Shown here: in pieces, positions 54,101 through 64,000 of the stretch
Position numbering within the stretch: the first letter of the stretch is position 1
Layout of the letters: each line of letters opens with the position of its first letter
Assembly (NCBI GenBank): GCA_963724625.1
Contig: CAVRVO010000001.1
Location: forward strand, 186,001 to 250,000
DNA length: 64,000 bases
Direction of reading: 5' to 3'
Origin: DATBVX01 sp963724625
GTDB taxonomy: Bacteria; Pseudomonadota; Gammaproteobacteria; Steroidobacterales; Steroidobacteraceae
Position numbers and translations under genes: made by a program
Notes under the pieces: model-generated
Told to the model about the DNA's origin: nothing
The model's database searches: none
The model's input: only the letters and a program-made list of their open reading frames with translations

Positions 54101-54997
54101 AATCCGGCGTGTGCGGACGAAGAGTTCGAACGCGTCGGTGATGCTGAGGATCCGGGCATGAGCGTGCGGCTAACCTACGATCCCGCCGCCGATGTCGCTG
54201 CGCCGTTCGTCGCTCGCGGCGCGCGGCCGAGGATCGCGGTGTTGCGCGAGCAGGGAGTCAACAGCCAGGTCGAAATGGCGGCTGCGTTCATGCGTGCTGG
54301 CTTCGAAGCATCCGATGTGCACATGACCGACATTCTCGAGGGTCGCACGACGCTCGGTGACTTCCGCGGGCTGGTTGCCTGTGGCGGATTTTCATATGGC
54401 GATGTTCTGGGCGCGGGCGCGGGATGGGCCAAGTCGATCCTGTTCAATGCGCGCGCGCGTGAGGAATTCGTACGCTTCTTCGCGCGCCAGGATGCGTTTG
54501 CACTAGGTGTTTGCAACGGCTGCCAGATGATGTCGGCATTGCGAGAGCTGATTCCGGGCACCGAGCATTGGCCGCGCTTCGTGCGCAATCGGTCCGAGCA
54601 ATACGAGGCGCGGTTCGGCCTGGTGCAAATCACACCGTCGCCATCGGTGCTGCTACACGGCATGCAGGGCGCGGTGATGCCGATTGCCATCGCCCACGGC
54701 GAGGGCAGAGCGGAATTCGTTTCACCGCAGGGGCTTGAAGCCTGCCGGGACGCTGGCCTGATCGCGATGCAGTTCGTCGACAATCGCGGGCGCCTTACGC
54801 AGCACTATCCGGAGAATCCGAACGGTTCGCCGCTCGGCATCGCGGCGCTGAGCAACGCGGATGGACGAATTACCATCACCATGCCGCATCCGGAGCGCGT
54901 ATTTCGCAGCGTACAGAACTCGTGGCACCCGCCGGAATGGGGCGAGGACAGCGGCTGGATGCGCTTGTGGCGTAATGCGCGCGTCTGGGTGAGCTGA
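51107..54997 (+). CDS. purL: Phosphoribosylformylglycinamidine synthase
   Basis: 1296 residues, the large single-chain type of gammaproteobacteria. It converts FGAR, glutamine and ATP to FGAM in purine synthesis. Order: N-terminal domain ([16 protein letters not shown]), linker, two AIRS-like ATP-binding halves ([41 protein letters not shown]) and a C-terminal glutamine amidotransferase with nucleophile Cys in [11 protein letters not shown] and the His/Glu of [12 protein letters not shown] 51107 gives the family's usual start; the frame's first ATG at 51056 overlaps the promoter. Confidence 0.98.
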   Translation: MLLLPGSPALSSFRLDKLLSAVQARHSGVTAITARWYHLADLERTLNPAERRILDQLLTYGPHLDAGDEAGELILVVPRFGTVSPWSSKATDIAHVCGLHAVKRLERGIAYRVRAEHALGPSALEQIASSLHDRMIEIPLWEPAQAAPLFEHHAPKPLTRIDLLKRGRTALVEADQRLGLALSADEIDYLVDNFQRMRRDPTDVELMMFAQANSEHCRHKIFNAEWIIDGERQPKSLFAMIRNTYAHNSRGVLSAYRDNAAVIEGWPGARLFPVGPGSTYSYAREPIDILMKVETHNHPTAIAPFPGAATGSGGEIRDEGATGCGAKPKAGLTGFTVSNLHIPDALNAWETQRELSPRIASALQIMIDGPIGAAAFNNEFGRPNVLGYFRSFELALPGDPPGRVRGYHKPIMIAGGLGNIRRAHVEKREIPVGARIIVLGGPGMLIGLGGGAASSLSSGASQEDLDFASVQRGNPEIQRRAQEVIDRCWALGERNPILLIHDVGAGGLSNAVPEAVAHSHRGGRIDFRSIPTAEPGMSPLEVWCNEAQERYVLAVAADRLGALEAICDRERCPYAVIGEITGDGKLTLKDRHFEDRPVDMPVDVVLGKAPKMLRDVKSVRSQGTGFDPAPIPLRDAVSRLLALPTIADKTFLITIGDRTVGGLIARDQLVGPWQVAVADVAVTASDYVGHTGEAMAMGERSPVALLDGPASGRLAVGEAITNILAADIDSLAQVRLSANWMAACGEVGEDATLYATVKAVGEELCPALGITIPVGKDSLSMKSAWAGRDQAWSVVSPVSLIVSAFAPVRDIRRTLTPQLRLDAGATRLLLIDLGRGRSRLGGSCLAQVYGALGTAPADLDAPQLLKGFVSAITTLKARDLVLAYHDRSDGGVLVTLLEMAFAGHCGLDVVVPLQDATPLAALCAEELGAVIQVRVGDLDAVRAVFREHDLENCTHDLGSAQGGDRIRIAAGHELLDESRTQLRREWSATSWRLQRLRDNPACADEEFERVGDAEDPGMSVRLTYDPAADVAAPFVARGARPRIAVLREQGVNSQVEMAAAFMRAGFEASDVHMTDILEGRTTLGDFRGLVACGGFSYGDVLGAGAGWAKSILFNARAREEFVRFFARQDAFALGVCNGCQMMSALRELIPGTEHWPRFVRNRSEQYEARFGLVQITPSPSVLLHGMQGAVMPIAIAHGEGRAEFVSPQGLEACRDAGLIAMQFVDNRGRLTQHYPENPNGSPLGIAALSNADGRITITMPHPERVFRSVQNSWHPPEWGEDSGWMRLWRNARVWVS

Positions 54998-55033
54998 GCC
55001 GCGGCGTTTGATCGCGACAGAAGGGGAAGAACG

Positions 55034-56701
55034 ATGATCACACGATACCGGGATGTGACGCTGCACGCGCCGCGCGGCACTGAGCTCACCTGCAAGGGAT
55101 GGCAGCAGGAAGCGGCGCTGCGCATGCTGCACAACAACCTCGATCCCGATGTCGCGGAGAATCCGCACGAGTTAGTGGTTTACGGCGGCATCGGCCGGGC
55201 CGCACGCAATTGGGAGTGCTTCGATGCCATCGTGCGGACGCTCCAGCGTCTCGAAAACGATGAGACCCTGCTGATTCAATCCGGCAAGCCAGTTGGCGTG
55301 TTCAAAACCCACGAGGCCGCACCACGAGTCCTGCTCGCCAACTCCAATCTCGTCGGCCACTGGGCGAGTTGGGAGCACTTTTTCGAGCTCGATCGCAAAG
55401 GCCTGATGATGTTCGGCCAGATGACGGCGGGCTCCTGGATCTATATCGGCTCACAGGGAATCGTGCAGGGCACCTACGAGACCTTCGCCGAAGCGCTCCG
55501 CCAGCATTACGACGGACAGAGTTCGGGTAAGTGGCTGCTCACTGGCGGTCTCGGCGGAATGGGTGGCGCACAACCGCTGGCAGCGACCTTCGCCGGGCTC
55601 TCTACCCTTGCAGTGGAGGTCGATTCCAAGCGCATCGACATGCGCTTGCGCACCGGCTACCTCGATGCGCGTGCCGAGACGCTCGAGCAGGCGCTCGGCA
55701 TGATTTCAGCCGCCCAAGGTCGTGGCGTGACCATTTCCGTCGGGCTTCTCGGCAACGCTGCGGAAGTCTTTCCGCAAGTGCTGGCGGGCTCTCGTCAACC
55801 GCACCTGGTCACGGATCAAACCTCTGCACACGATCCCTTGAACGGTTACATCCCGCTGGGTTACTCACTCGAGAAGGCGGCGGAGCTGCGCCAACAAGAT
55901 CCGAAGGAATACATGCGGCTCGCCAAGGACTCGATGGCTGTGCAAGTGCGCGCGATGCTCGGCTTTCATGAGCGTGGCATCCCGACATTCGACTACGGCA
56001 ACAACATTCGCGCCATGGCGCGAGATGCCGGTGTCACGAATGCATTCGACTTCCAGGGATTCGTGCCGCTCTACATCCGGCCTTTGTTCTGCGAGGGTAT
56101 GGGGCCCTTCCGTTGGGTTGCGCTTTCGGGCGATCCGCAGGACATCGCGCGCACGGATGCGAAAGCGCGCGAGCTGTTTCCGGAAAAGCAGGATCTGATT
56201 CGCTGGCTGGATCACGCCCGCCAGCGCATCAAGTTCCAGGGACTGCCGGCGCGCATCTGCTGGCTGGGCTACGGTGAGCGTCACCGGCTCGGGCTCGCGT
56301 TCAACGACATGGTGCGCGCCGGCGAGCTCAAAGCGCCGATCGTCATTGGCCGCGACCACCTCGATGCAGGCTCCGTGGCCTCGCCGTACCGCGAGACCGA
56401 GAGCATGCGGGATGGCACAGATGCGGTGGCTGACTGGCCGCTGCTCAACGCACTGCTCAATACGGCGAGTGGCGCCTCATGGGTGAGCTTCCATCACGGC
56501 GGCGGCGTGGGAATGGGCTATTCGCTTCATGCCGGCGTCGTGATTGTGGCGGACGGCTCACCACGTGCCGAAGCTGCGCTACGACGAGTGCTCACCAATG
56601 ATCCGGGCACCGGTGTCATGCGGCACGCGGATGCGGGCTACGAGCGTGCCATGCAGATAGCGCGTGAACGTGGGGTCGATGTGCCGATGCTGGGCGGCTA
56701 G
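55034..56701 (+). CDS. hutU: Urocanate hydratase
   Basis: 555 residues; second step of histidine degradation, urocanate to imidazolone propionate with NAD as electrophile. Signatures: [37 protein letters not shown] (NAD-binding glycine loop), the conserved Cys region [21 protein letters not shown], here [11 protein letters not shown], and [20 protein letters not shown] 55034 follows AGAAGGGGAAG. It stands apart from the other hut genes, separated by a convergent DUF4145 gene. Confidence 0.98.
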   Translation: MITRYRDVTLHAPRGTELTCKGWQQEAALRMLHNNLDPDVAENPHELVVYGGIGRAARNWECFDAIVRTLQRLENDETLLIQSGKPVGVFKTHEAAPRVLLANSNLVGHWASWEHFFELDRKGLMMFGQMTAGSWIYIGSQGIVQGTYETFAEALRQHYDGQSSGKWLLTGGLGGMGGAQPLAATFAGLSTLAVEVDSKRIDMRLRTGYLDARAETLEQALGMISAAQGRGVTISVGLLGNAAEVFPQVLAGSRQPHLVTDQTSAHDPLNGYIPLGYSLEKAAELRQQDPKEYMRLAKDSMAVQVRAMLGFHERGIPTFDYGNNIRAMARDAGVTNAFDFQGFVPLYIRPLFCEGMGPFRWVALSGDPQDIARTDAKARELFPEKQDLIRWLDHARQRIKFQGLPARICWLGYGERHRLGLAFNDMVRAGELKAPIVIGRDHLDAGSVASPYRETESMRDGTDAVADWPLLNALLNTASGASWVSFHHGGGVGMGYSLHAGVVIVADGSPRAEAALRRVLTNDPGTGVMRHADAGYERAMQIARERGVDVPMLGG

Positions 56702-57411
56702 GCGCGATTCTTGGCGAGCGTCGCGGCGAGATTCGGATCCGTTTCCTCGAGAAAGAAACGTCGCACCATCATCGCCTGCTGCAACCGACCCTTGCGGACG
56801 TAAGCCTGGTATAGCAGGTCTTTCATCACTTCGAGCAGGACGCCCGCGACGTACGCGCTGATTTCGGGCAATGCCGGCTGATTCTCGTTGTCGCTGCCGA
56901 AGATCACGCGCTTGACGATGTTGAAAGTGTCCGGATCGATTTCTCCCAGATCACGAATCTCGTTGAGCTCATCGAACAGCTTGAGCTTGCCGGAATTGCC
57001 GAGCTCCGCAAATACAACCTGCGCGGTGCGCCGGCACATCGAGGCGAATGCGTTGAAGCATACCGCCGAATAACAGGAGAGTGCTTCCTTGAACAGCAGC
57101 TCCGCTTCCTCGGGCAGATACGTGAAGCTGAATTTCTCCTTGGCGCGCTCGAGCTCCACGAACGTTGCAGACAACTCCACGCGGCTGGCGGCGTACATCT
57201 TGGCGTTGAATTTCAGAAACACCGGGGCGTTGCAAGAATCGCAGCGAAACACGATACCCACCTGCTTGGGGCGGAAAGTCACCAGCTGATCGTATTTCGG
57301 AACCGCCATGGGCGTGATGTGCGACAGCACCTGGCAATGCGGACAGGAGACGGCGAGATTCTGCTGTTGATCGTGGTGCAGATGACTCTGCGTATCGATA
57401 TACACCGACAT
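56698..57411 (-). CDS. DUF4145-like protein with CxxC pairs
   Basis: About 237 residues, cytosolic. Two N-terminal Cys pairs (CPHC, CDSC) suggest a small zinc ribbon. The rest is helical with [24 protein letters not shown] and [21 protein letters not shown], which resembles the DUF4145 group often found in defence or restriction contexts. No such context is visible here. ATG 57411 has AGGA eight bases upstream. It overlaps the hutU stop by four bases tail to tail and lies 79 bases downstream of hutH, so it may be read through from hutIH. Confidence 0.65.
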   Translation of the reverse strand: MSVYIDTQSHLHHDQQQNLAVSCPHCQVLSHITPMAVPKYDQLVTFRPKQVGIVFRCDSCNAPVFLKFNAKMYAASRVELSATFVELERAKEKFSFTYLPEEAELLFKEALSCYSAVCFNAFASMCRRTAQVVFAELGNSGKLKLFDELNEIRDLGEIDPDTFNIVKRVIFGSDNENQPALPEISAYVAGVLLEVMKDLLYQAYVRKGRLQQAMMVRRFFLEETDPNLAATLAKNRA

Positions 57412-57490
57412 TTCTTGTTCCTTATCCACACCGGCGTTTTCATCTCCCGAATCCGCGCCGGCCGGAGGAGTGTAACCCAGTTACTCGCGC

Positions 57491-59050
57491 TCACACATGC
57501 GTAGCGGGAGCGTCCGAGTCGCGGCGAAGGAATTCACGCAGTTCCCCGGACTGCACCATGTCGGTAAGCCTCGTTATGTCACCATCGAGCCGATGATCCT
57601 TTGGATTGAAGGGCACGCGCTGGCGCACAGCCGCATGCAGTGCTTCGAGCGCAGGCGTCGAACGCAGGGGGCGGAGGCAGTCGATAGCGCGCGCTGCAGC
57701 GAGCAACTCGATGCCCAGAACCATGGCGGTGTTGTCGCAGATCCTGAGTAATTTGTGCCCCGCCCACGGCGCCATGCTCACGTGATCCTCCTGGCCCGCC
57801 GAAGTCGGGATGCTGTCGACAGAAGCAGGATGAGCGAGCGTCTTGTTCTCCGACGCCAGGGCCGCCGCCGTGACGTGCGCGATCATGAAACCGGATTCCA
57901 CTCCAGGCTCGCTGGTCAGAAACATATTGAGCGCGGGATTGACGCGGCGATCGAGCAGGTCCGTGCGACGTTCCGACATGCTGGCGAGCTCTGCTACGGC
58001 GATGCCGAGGAAATCGCTGATGAACCCGAGCGGTGCGGCGTGGAAGTTGCCACCAGAGAGAATCTCCTCGCCGAAGATGAGCGGGTTGTCTGATACGCCG
58101 TTGCACTCTGCCTGCAATACGAGGTGAGCGTGTGTGAGTGTGTCGGCTACGGCGCCGAACACCTGCGGCATGCAGCGCACCGAGTATGGATCTTGCACGC
58201 GATCGCAATTCTCATGGCTGCGCTTGATCTCACTGTCGGTGAGCAACCGCCGGAAGCAGTCCGCAACATAGTTCTGGCCAGGCAAGCCGCGGGCGGAATG
58301 AATGCGGGGATCGAAGGGCGTGTAGCTCCCGGCCAGCGCATCGACGGTCAAAGCGCCCACCACGATCGCGCCGTGCAACAGGTTCTGCGCGCGCAACAAT
58401 CCTTCGATGGCAAGCGCGGCGCTGAGTTGTGTGCCGTTGAGGAGCGCGAGTCCTTCCTTGGCTTCGAGCTCGAGCGGAGCAACGCCCGCGGCATGCGATA
58501 CTTCCTTGGCAGACAATGCGCGACCGTCCTGGCGCGCCTCACCTTCGCCGATCAACGCGAGGGCGAGATGCGCGAGCGGAGCGAGATCTCCGGAGGCACC
58601 GACCGAACCGCGGCCGGGAATGACCGGTAGTACGTCGCGATTGAGAAGAGCGATGAGCGCCTCGATCACCAATGGGCGAACGCCGGAAAACCCCGCCGCG
58701 AGACTATTGGCCTTGAGGAGCAGGATACGGCGGACGATCGGATCCGGCAGGGGCTCGCCGACGCCGCAACTGTGGCTGCGGACCAGGTTGAGCTGCAGCT
58801 CCTTGACCTTGCCTGCAGGAATCTGCCGATTGGCGAATGCGCCGAAACCGGTGGTGATGCCATAGCTCACACGGCCGTCTCTGACCGCTGCCGCAACGGT
58901 GTCGCGGCTGGCCTGCACGCGCCGACGCGCATCCTCGCCCAGCGCGAGTTTCGGGCGCGACTGCTCATAGCTGGCAAGCTTCTCGATGGTGAGATCCGCA
59001 CCCGTCAATTGCCATGTGTCAGTCACGAGGCTGGCGCTCTCCGTTGACAA
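57491..59050 (-). CDS. hutH: Histidine ammonia-lyase
   Basis: 519 residues; first step, histidine to urocanate. The self-forming MIO cofactor comes from Ala-Ser-Gly at 152-154 in GRGSVGASGDLAPLAHL. The catalytic Tyr is in SYGITTGFG, and QDPYSVRCMPQVFGA and the QEDHVSM motif complete the site. TTG 59050 overlaps hutI by 32 bases; a GTG eight codons in is an alternative start. It is coupled downstream of hutI. Confidence 0.97.
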   Translation of the reverse strand: MSTESASLVTDTWQLTGADLTIEKLASYEQSRPKLALGEDARRRVQASRDTVAAAVRDGRVSYGITTGFGAFANRQIPAGKVKELQLNLVRSHSCGVGEPLPDPIVRRILLLKANSLAAGFSGVRPLVIEALIALLNRDVLPVIPGRGSVGASGDLAPLAHLALALIGEGEARQDGRALSAKEVSHAAGVAPLELEAKEGLALLNGTQLSAALAIEGLLRAQNLLHGAIVVGALTVDALAGSYTPFDPRIHSARGLPGQNYVADCFRRLLTDSEIKRSHENCDRVQDPYSVRCMPQVFGAVADTLTHAHLVLQAECNGVSDNPLIFGEEILSGGNFHAAPLGFISDFLGIAVAELASMSERRTDLLDRRVNPALNMFLTSEPGVESGFMIAHVTAAALASENKTLAHPASVDSIPTSAGQEDHVSMAPWAGHKLLRICDNTAMVLGIELLAAARAIDCLRPLRSTPALEALHAAVRQRVPFNPKDHRLDGDITRLTDMVQSGELREFLRRDSDAPATHV

Positions 59051-60209
59051 ATATTGCTTGAGGTCTCACCCCGCCGAGCTGGTAGGCGAGGAACTCAGGT
59101 TCCGGCATGTCCCAGACCGTAAAGTCCGCGCACCGTCCCGGCGCCAGCGCACCCAGATCCTGGCGACCCAATGCGCGCGCGGCATTGTAGGTGACGCCGA
59201 GCAAAGCTTCCTCTGGCGTCAATCCGAACAGCAGCACCGACATGTGCAGGCAAGTGAGGAGACTCGCGATCGGCGAGGTACCGGGGTTGAGGTCCGAGGC
59301 TACCGCCATTGCTACGCCGTGTTCGCGCAGTAGCCCTACTGGAGGGCGATGTGATTCACGCAGAAAGTAGTACGCGCCGGGCAGGAGCACGGCGACGCTG
59401 CCGGCGGCAGCCATTGCGCGTGCACCGCTCGGGTCCAGGTGCTCCAGATGATCGCAGGAAAGGGCGCCGAACTCGGCGCCGAGGGCCGCTGCACCGCTTG
59501 GCGAAAGTTGTTCGGCGTGTACGCGAATTCCGAAGCCCAGATCTTTCGCCCGGGTGAACAACCGCCGCGCGTCATCCAGATCAAACGCAATCGTTTCGAC
59601 GAATGCATCCACGCAATCGGCGAGACGCTCCTCACGCACGCGCGGCAGTAGCTCGCCGATCGCACGCTCGATGTATTCGCGCCGGTTCGAATCAGGTGGC
59701 ACGGCATGTGCGGCCAGGAGGGTCGGCACCAGCCGCATCGGGGTCAGCCGCGCCAGCTCGCGGATGGCGCGCAACATCTTGATCTCATTCTCGACGTCGA
59801 GACCATAGCCGCTCTTGATCTCGAGCGTGGTCACTCCCTCCGCAGCCAACGCCGCGAGCCGCGGCCGTGCCGCTTCTACCAGCTCGCGTTCACTCGCGGC
59901 GCGCACCGCGCGCACGGTGGAGATGATCCCACCGCCTGCGCGTGCGATTTCCGCGTACGAGACACCAGAGAGTTTCATGCGATGCTCGCGCGACCGATCT
60001 CCGGCATAGACAGCGTGCGTATGACAGTCAACGAACCCGGGAAGCACGATCGCGCCTCTTGCGTCGTACGTATTTCGGGCCGGACCCTCAGCATCGAGGG
60101 CGACAATGCTGCCATCGTTCACAGCGAAAGATCGCGCGACACTCGGCTTGGCTGTGCCGTCCATCGGATACAATCGCGCGTTATCGACTTTGAGATCGAA
60201 CAAGAGCAC
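59019..60209 (-). CDS. hutI: Imidazolonepropionase
   Basis: 396 residues, amidohydrolase fold; third step, opening imidazolonepropionate to formiminoglutamate. Metal ligands: VDCHTHAVYAGDR (H-x-H), LAAHAVPPD, HAEQLSPSG and ASDLNPGTSP. The GTG at 60209 is preferred because the N-terminal beta-sandwich begins at once. Only 28 bases separate it from the divergent hutF start, so the two promoters must overlap each other or the coding ends. A TACAAT box lies inside at 60168. Confidence 0.96.
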   Translation of the reverse strand: MLLFDLKVDNARLYPMDGTAKPSVARSFAVNDGSIVALDAEGPARNTYDARGAIVLPGFVDCHTHAVYAGDRSREHRMKLSGVSYAEIARAGGGIISTVRAVRAASERELVEAARPRLAALAAEGVTTLEIKSGYGLDVENEIKMLRAIRELARLTPMRLVPTLLAAHAVPPDSNRREYIERAIGELLPRVREERLADCVDAFVETIAFDLDDARRLFTRAKDLGFGIRVHAEQLSPSGAAALGAEFGALSCDHLEHLDPSGARAMAAAGSVAVLLPGAYYFLRESHRPPVGLLREHGVAMAVASDLNPGTSPIASLLTCLHMSVLLFGLTPEEALLGVTYNAARALGRQDLGALAPGRCADFTVWDMPEPEFLAYQLGGVRPQAIFVNGERQPRD

Positions 60210-60237
60210 TCACCTGCATTGATATGCGCTCAAGGGT

Positions 60238-61581
60238 ATGCCGAGGACGCTTGCTTTTGAATATCTGTTGACACCCGCGGGCCTCGAGAAGGGCCGGCGG
60301 GTGGTGCTTGCGGACGATGGCAGGATTGCATCGATTGAAGCAGCGGCCGCCGGTCCCTGGGACGGAACACTCGCCCTCCCGGGTATGCCGAATGCGCACA
60401 GCCATGCGTTCCAGCGTGCGCTGGTGGGTGTCCCCGAGACACGCGCCACCGACTCCTTTTGGAGCTGGCGCGAGGCCATGTACGCAGTCGCGAATGCCCT
60501 CGAGCCCGACGATCTGCGCGTCGTTGCATCACAAGCCTTTGCGGAAATGTTGCGCGGTGGATTCACGTCGGTGGGCGAGTTTCACTACCTGCATCATGCG
60601 CGCGATGGCTCCAGAACCGTCGATATGGCGCTCGCCCTGAGGGAAGCGGCGCGGGAGGCCGGTATCCGCATGACATTGCTCCCGGTGCTGTATCAGCGCG
60701 GCGGGTTCAATCGTGCAGCGGCTCCCGAACAGGGTCGCTTCATCCACGAGTCGTTGGATGAATTCGGACGCCTGCTCGAGCAACTGCGCCACGAGCCCTG
60801 CGGCGTCGCCCCACATTCGCTCCGCGCGGTCGCGCCTGAGGTCTTACCCCAGCTTGTCGCGCTTGCCAATGAAGTGCTCGGGCCGCGTACGCCCATTCAC
60901 ATCCACGTCAGCGAGCAGATCCGCGAAGTCAGCGAATGTCGCGCCACTTATGGCCAGCCGCCGATCCGCTGCCTGGATGACAGCGTGGCACTCGATGAGC
61001 GCTGGAGCCTCGTGCATGCGACGCACGCCGAGCCGGAGGAAGTCCAGCTGATACATTCGCGCCGCGCGAACCTGGTGCTGTGCCCCCTCACCGAGGCGTA
61101 TCTCGGCGATGGACTGTTCGCGCTGCCGGAATTCGTGGCGCGGGGCGGCACCTTCGCCGTGGGTTCGGACAGCAACGCGCGTATCGATGCGATCGAAGAG
61201 CTGCGCTGGGCGGAGTACGGTCAGCGCCTCGCGGCGCACAAGCGCAGCGTATTGAGCGGGACTCTGGGGCTGGGCTTGCCGCTGTGGCGTGAAGCGGCCG
61301 AGACCGGCGGGCGCGCGATCGGCCAACCGGTGGGACGGATTGTGCCGGGCGCATTCGCGGACCTGGTCGTGATCGACCTGGAGAATCCACTGTTCCTCGG
61401 TGTCGCGCCCGAGAACGCCCTCGACGCCTGGCTCACCGGCGGGAGTGGGGCGCAGATCGATTCCGTCTACGTCGGTGGCGAGCGGCGCGTGGAGCGCGGG
61501 GCGCTGGTACGTGGCATCGACGCGGCGCGATTTGCGAGCACGATGCGACATCTGCATGACTCGCCGCGGCATGGGGTCTGA
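60238..61581 (+). CDS. hutF: Formimidoylglutamate deiminase
   Basis: 447 residues; converts N-formimidoylglutamate to N-formylglutamate and ammonia. Amidohydrolase signatures: PNAHSHAFQRALVG (H-x-H), GFTSVGEFHYLHH, IHIHVSEQIREVSEC and VGSDSNARIDAIEELRWAEYGQR, here GSDSNARIDAIEEL. Its presence together with hutG defines the five-step pathway, in place of the one-step HutG formimidoylglutamase. ATG 60238 is the start. hutG follows 17 bases later. Confidence 0.96.
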   Translation: MPRTLAFEYLLTPAGLEKGRRVVLADDGRIASIEAAAAGPWDGTLALPGMPNAHSHAFQRALVGVPETRATDSFWSWREAMYAVANALEPDDLRVVASQAFAEMLRGGFTSVGEFHYLHHARDGSRTVDMALALREAAREAGIRMTLLPVLYQRGGFNRAAAPEQGRFIHESLDEFGRLLEQLRHEPCGVAPHSLRAVAPEVLPQLVALANEVLGPRTPIHIHVSEQIREVSECRATYGQPPIRCLDDSVALDERWSLVHATHAEPEEVQLIHSRRANLVLCPLTEAYLGDGLFALPEFVARGGTFAVGSDSNARIDAIEELRWAEYGQRLAAHKRSVLSGTLGLGLPLWREAAETGGRAIGQPVGRIVPGAFADLVVIDLENPLFLGVAPENALDAWLTGGSGAQIDSVYVGGERRVERGALVRGIDAARFASTMRHLHDSPRHGV

Positions 61582-61598
61582 GACGAGAGGTTCTGCTG

Positions 61599-62405
61599 AT
61601 GTCTGCACCACCGATCTGGCGTTATCTGCCGGCCCGTCGCGAGGAGATCCCCATCCTCACCAGCATCCCGCACACCGGGACATTCGTTCCGGATGAGATC
61701 GCTGCGCAGTTCGCGCATGCTACGGCCGCCGCGGAACTCATGGCCGACTGGCACCTGCATGAGCTCTATGCCTTCCTGCCCGACCTCGGTGTCGATGTCC
61801 TCCATGCCACCCACCATCGCTTCGTGGTCGATCTCAATCGTCCCGCGGATTCGAGGCCTCTGTATCCAGGGCGCTTCGAGACCACCCTGGTTCCCACCGA
61901 GACATTCCAGGGCGAGCCGATCTGGCGCGTGCTCCCGACGCCAGGCGAAGTCGCTGCGCGCGTGGAGAAGTACCACCGTCCTTATCACGCCGCGCTGGAA
62001 AAGCGCCTGCGCGAAAAGGTTGCGCAATTCGGCCGCTGCTACCTGATCGATCTGCACAGCGTCGAATCGCGGGCGAGCCGGCTGCACGGCGAGTTGCAGG
62101 AGGACGTTTTTCTCGGCGATCGGGACGGCACTACCTGCGATGCGGTGCTCACAGAGCTGGTACGCGACCTGTTTCGTGCCGAGAAGCTGCTGGTCAATGT
62201 CAATCAACCCTACAAGGGCGGATTCATCACCGCGCATTACTGCTCGGTGGAAGGCGTGCAAACGCTGCAGATCGAAATGTGTCAACGCCTCTACATGCTC
62301 GAGGGCCAGCCGGCATCCGCGACCGCTCAGCCGCGCTTCGCGGCGTTCCAGCGTGTGCTGGAAAGAGTCTTCACGGGCGTGGCTGACGCACTCCGCACGC
62401 CATAG
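61599..62405 (+). CDS. hutG: N-formylglutamate deformylase
   Basis: 268 residues; last step, N-formylglutamate to glutamate and formate. Signatures: ILTSIPHTGTFVPDEI, THHRFVVDLNRP, YLIDLHSVESR and NQPYKGGFITAHY, here NQPYKGGFITAHYC. ATG 61599 follows GAGAGGTTCTGCTG. It is the second gene after hutF and ends within the stem of a likely terminator. Confidence 0.95.
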   Translation: MSAPPIWRYLPARREEIPILTSIPHTGTFVPDEIAAQFAHATAAAELMADWHLHELYAFLPDLGVDVLHATHHRFVVDLNRPADSRPLYPGRFETTLVPTETFQGEPIWRVLPTPGEVAARVEKYHRPYHAALEKRLREKVAQFGRCYLIDLHSVESRASRLHGELQEDVFLGDRDGTTCDAVLTELVRDLFRAEKLLVNVNQPYKGGFITAHYCSVEGVQTLQIEMCQRLYMLEGQPASATAQPRFAAFQRVLERVFTGVADALRTP

Positions 62406-62435
62406 GGAGACTCTGCACCTGTACAGGGTCTCCCT
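62404..62435. terminator. Stem-loop between convergent hutG and ettA
   Basis: AGGGAGAC (62404-62411) pairs perfectly with GTCTCCCT (62428-62435). Its position between two convergent genes suggests a bidirectional terminator, although no clear U-run follows on either side. Confidence 0.5.
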
Positions 62436-62438
62436 GGT

Positions 62439-64000
<1,562 letters not shown>

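Overview
The window is a 64 kb piece of a high-GC chromosome from a gammaproteobacterium. Gene orders typical of that class are present: queA-tgt-yajC-secD-secF, ndk-rlmN-pilF-rodZ-hisS-yfgM-bamB-der, guaB-guaA, tadA/mltF, purL, and suhB back to back with trmJ-iscS. The mix suggests a Nevskiales/Steroidobacterales/Xanthomonadales-like lineage, but that placement is inference. There is no prophage, insertion sequence or CRISPR array. The 'accessory' material is limited to a duplicated surface protein, two palindromic intergenic elements and a few lone genes.

Layout. 0-6.2 kb: acyl-CoA catabolism (short-chain dehydrogenase, enoyl-CoA hydratase and thiolase on the minus strand, divergent from a fused isobutyryl-CoA mutase, icmF). 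6.2-10 kb: a broken acyltransferase, xerD, a DsbC-like protein, a 7Fe ferredoxin and a Nudix hydrolase. 10-16 kb: two tandem paralogous secreted proteins with cadherin-like and PKD modules ahead of an autotransporter-type beta-barrel; one copy has five near-identical PKD repeats, the other one. 16.4 kb: tRNA-Leu(CAA). 16.7-19 kb: ECF sigma factor, zinc-finger anti-sigma factor and double-PDZ exported protein. 19-25.6 kb: queuosine tRNA modification, Sec accessory proteins, TerC. 25.7-28 kb: amino-acid permease and suhB. 28-31.4 kb: trmJ, iscS, a degenerate IscU-like protein, IscA and ndk. 31.4-39 kb: rlmN, pilF, a structured element with 25-bp perfect inverted ends, rodZ, hisS, yfgM, bamB, der. 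39-42.9 kb: MetX-type acyltransferase, cysteine-dioxygenase-like cupin, M23 peptidase, xseA. 43-50.5 kb: guaBA, a membrane protein, tadA, mltF, tRNA-Ser(CGA), a lone FHA protein of the type VI secretion TagH type. 50.6-55 kb: DUF1820 protein and purL. 55-62.4 kb: complete five-step histidine utilisation (hutU, hutH, hutI, hutF, hutG). 62.4 kb to the end: ettA, cut by the window edge.

A strong technical signal runs through the window. At least nine genes, including the normally essential der, are broken by single-base frame shifts while the protein sequence continues intact in the next frame. Several shifts sit close together (25.75-26.0 kb and 38.2-41.2 kb). This is best explained by indel errors in the assembly, not by gene decay, and such genes are annotated here as single coding regions spanning the breaks.

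The most unusual biology visible is (i) the 269-bp structured element whose right inverted repeat supplies the start codon of rodZ, (ii) the duplicated PKD/beta-barrel surface protein with an expanded repeat array, and (iii) an isc-like cluster in which the scaffold has lost two of its three cluster-ligand cysteines.
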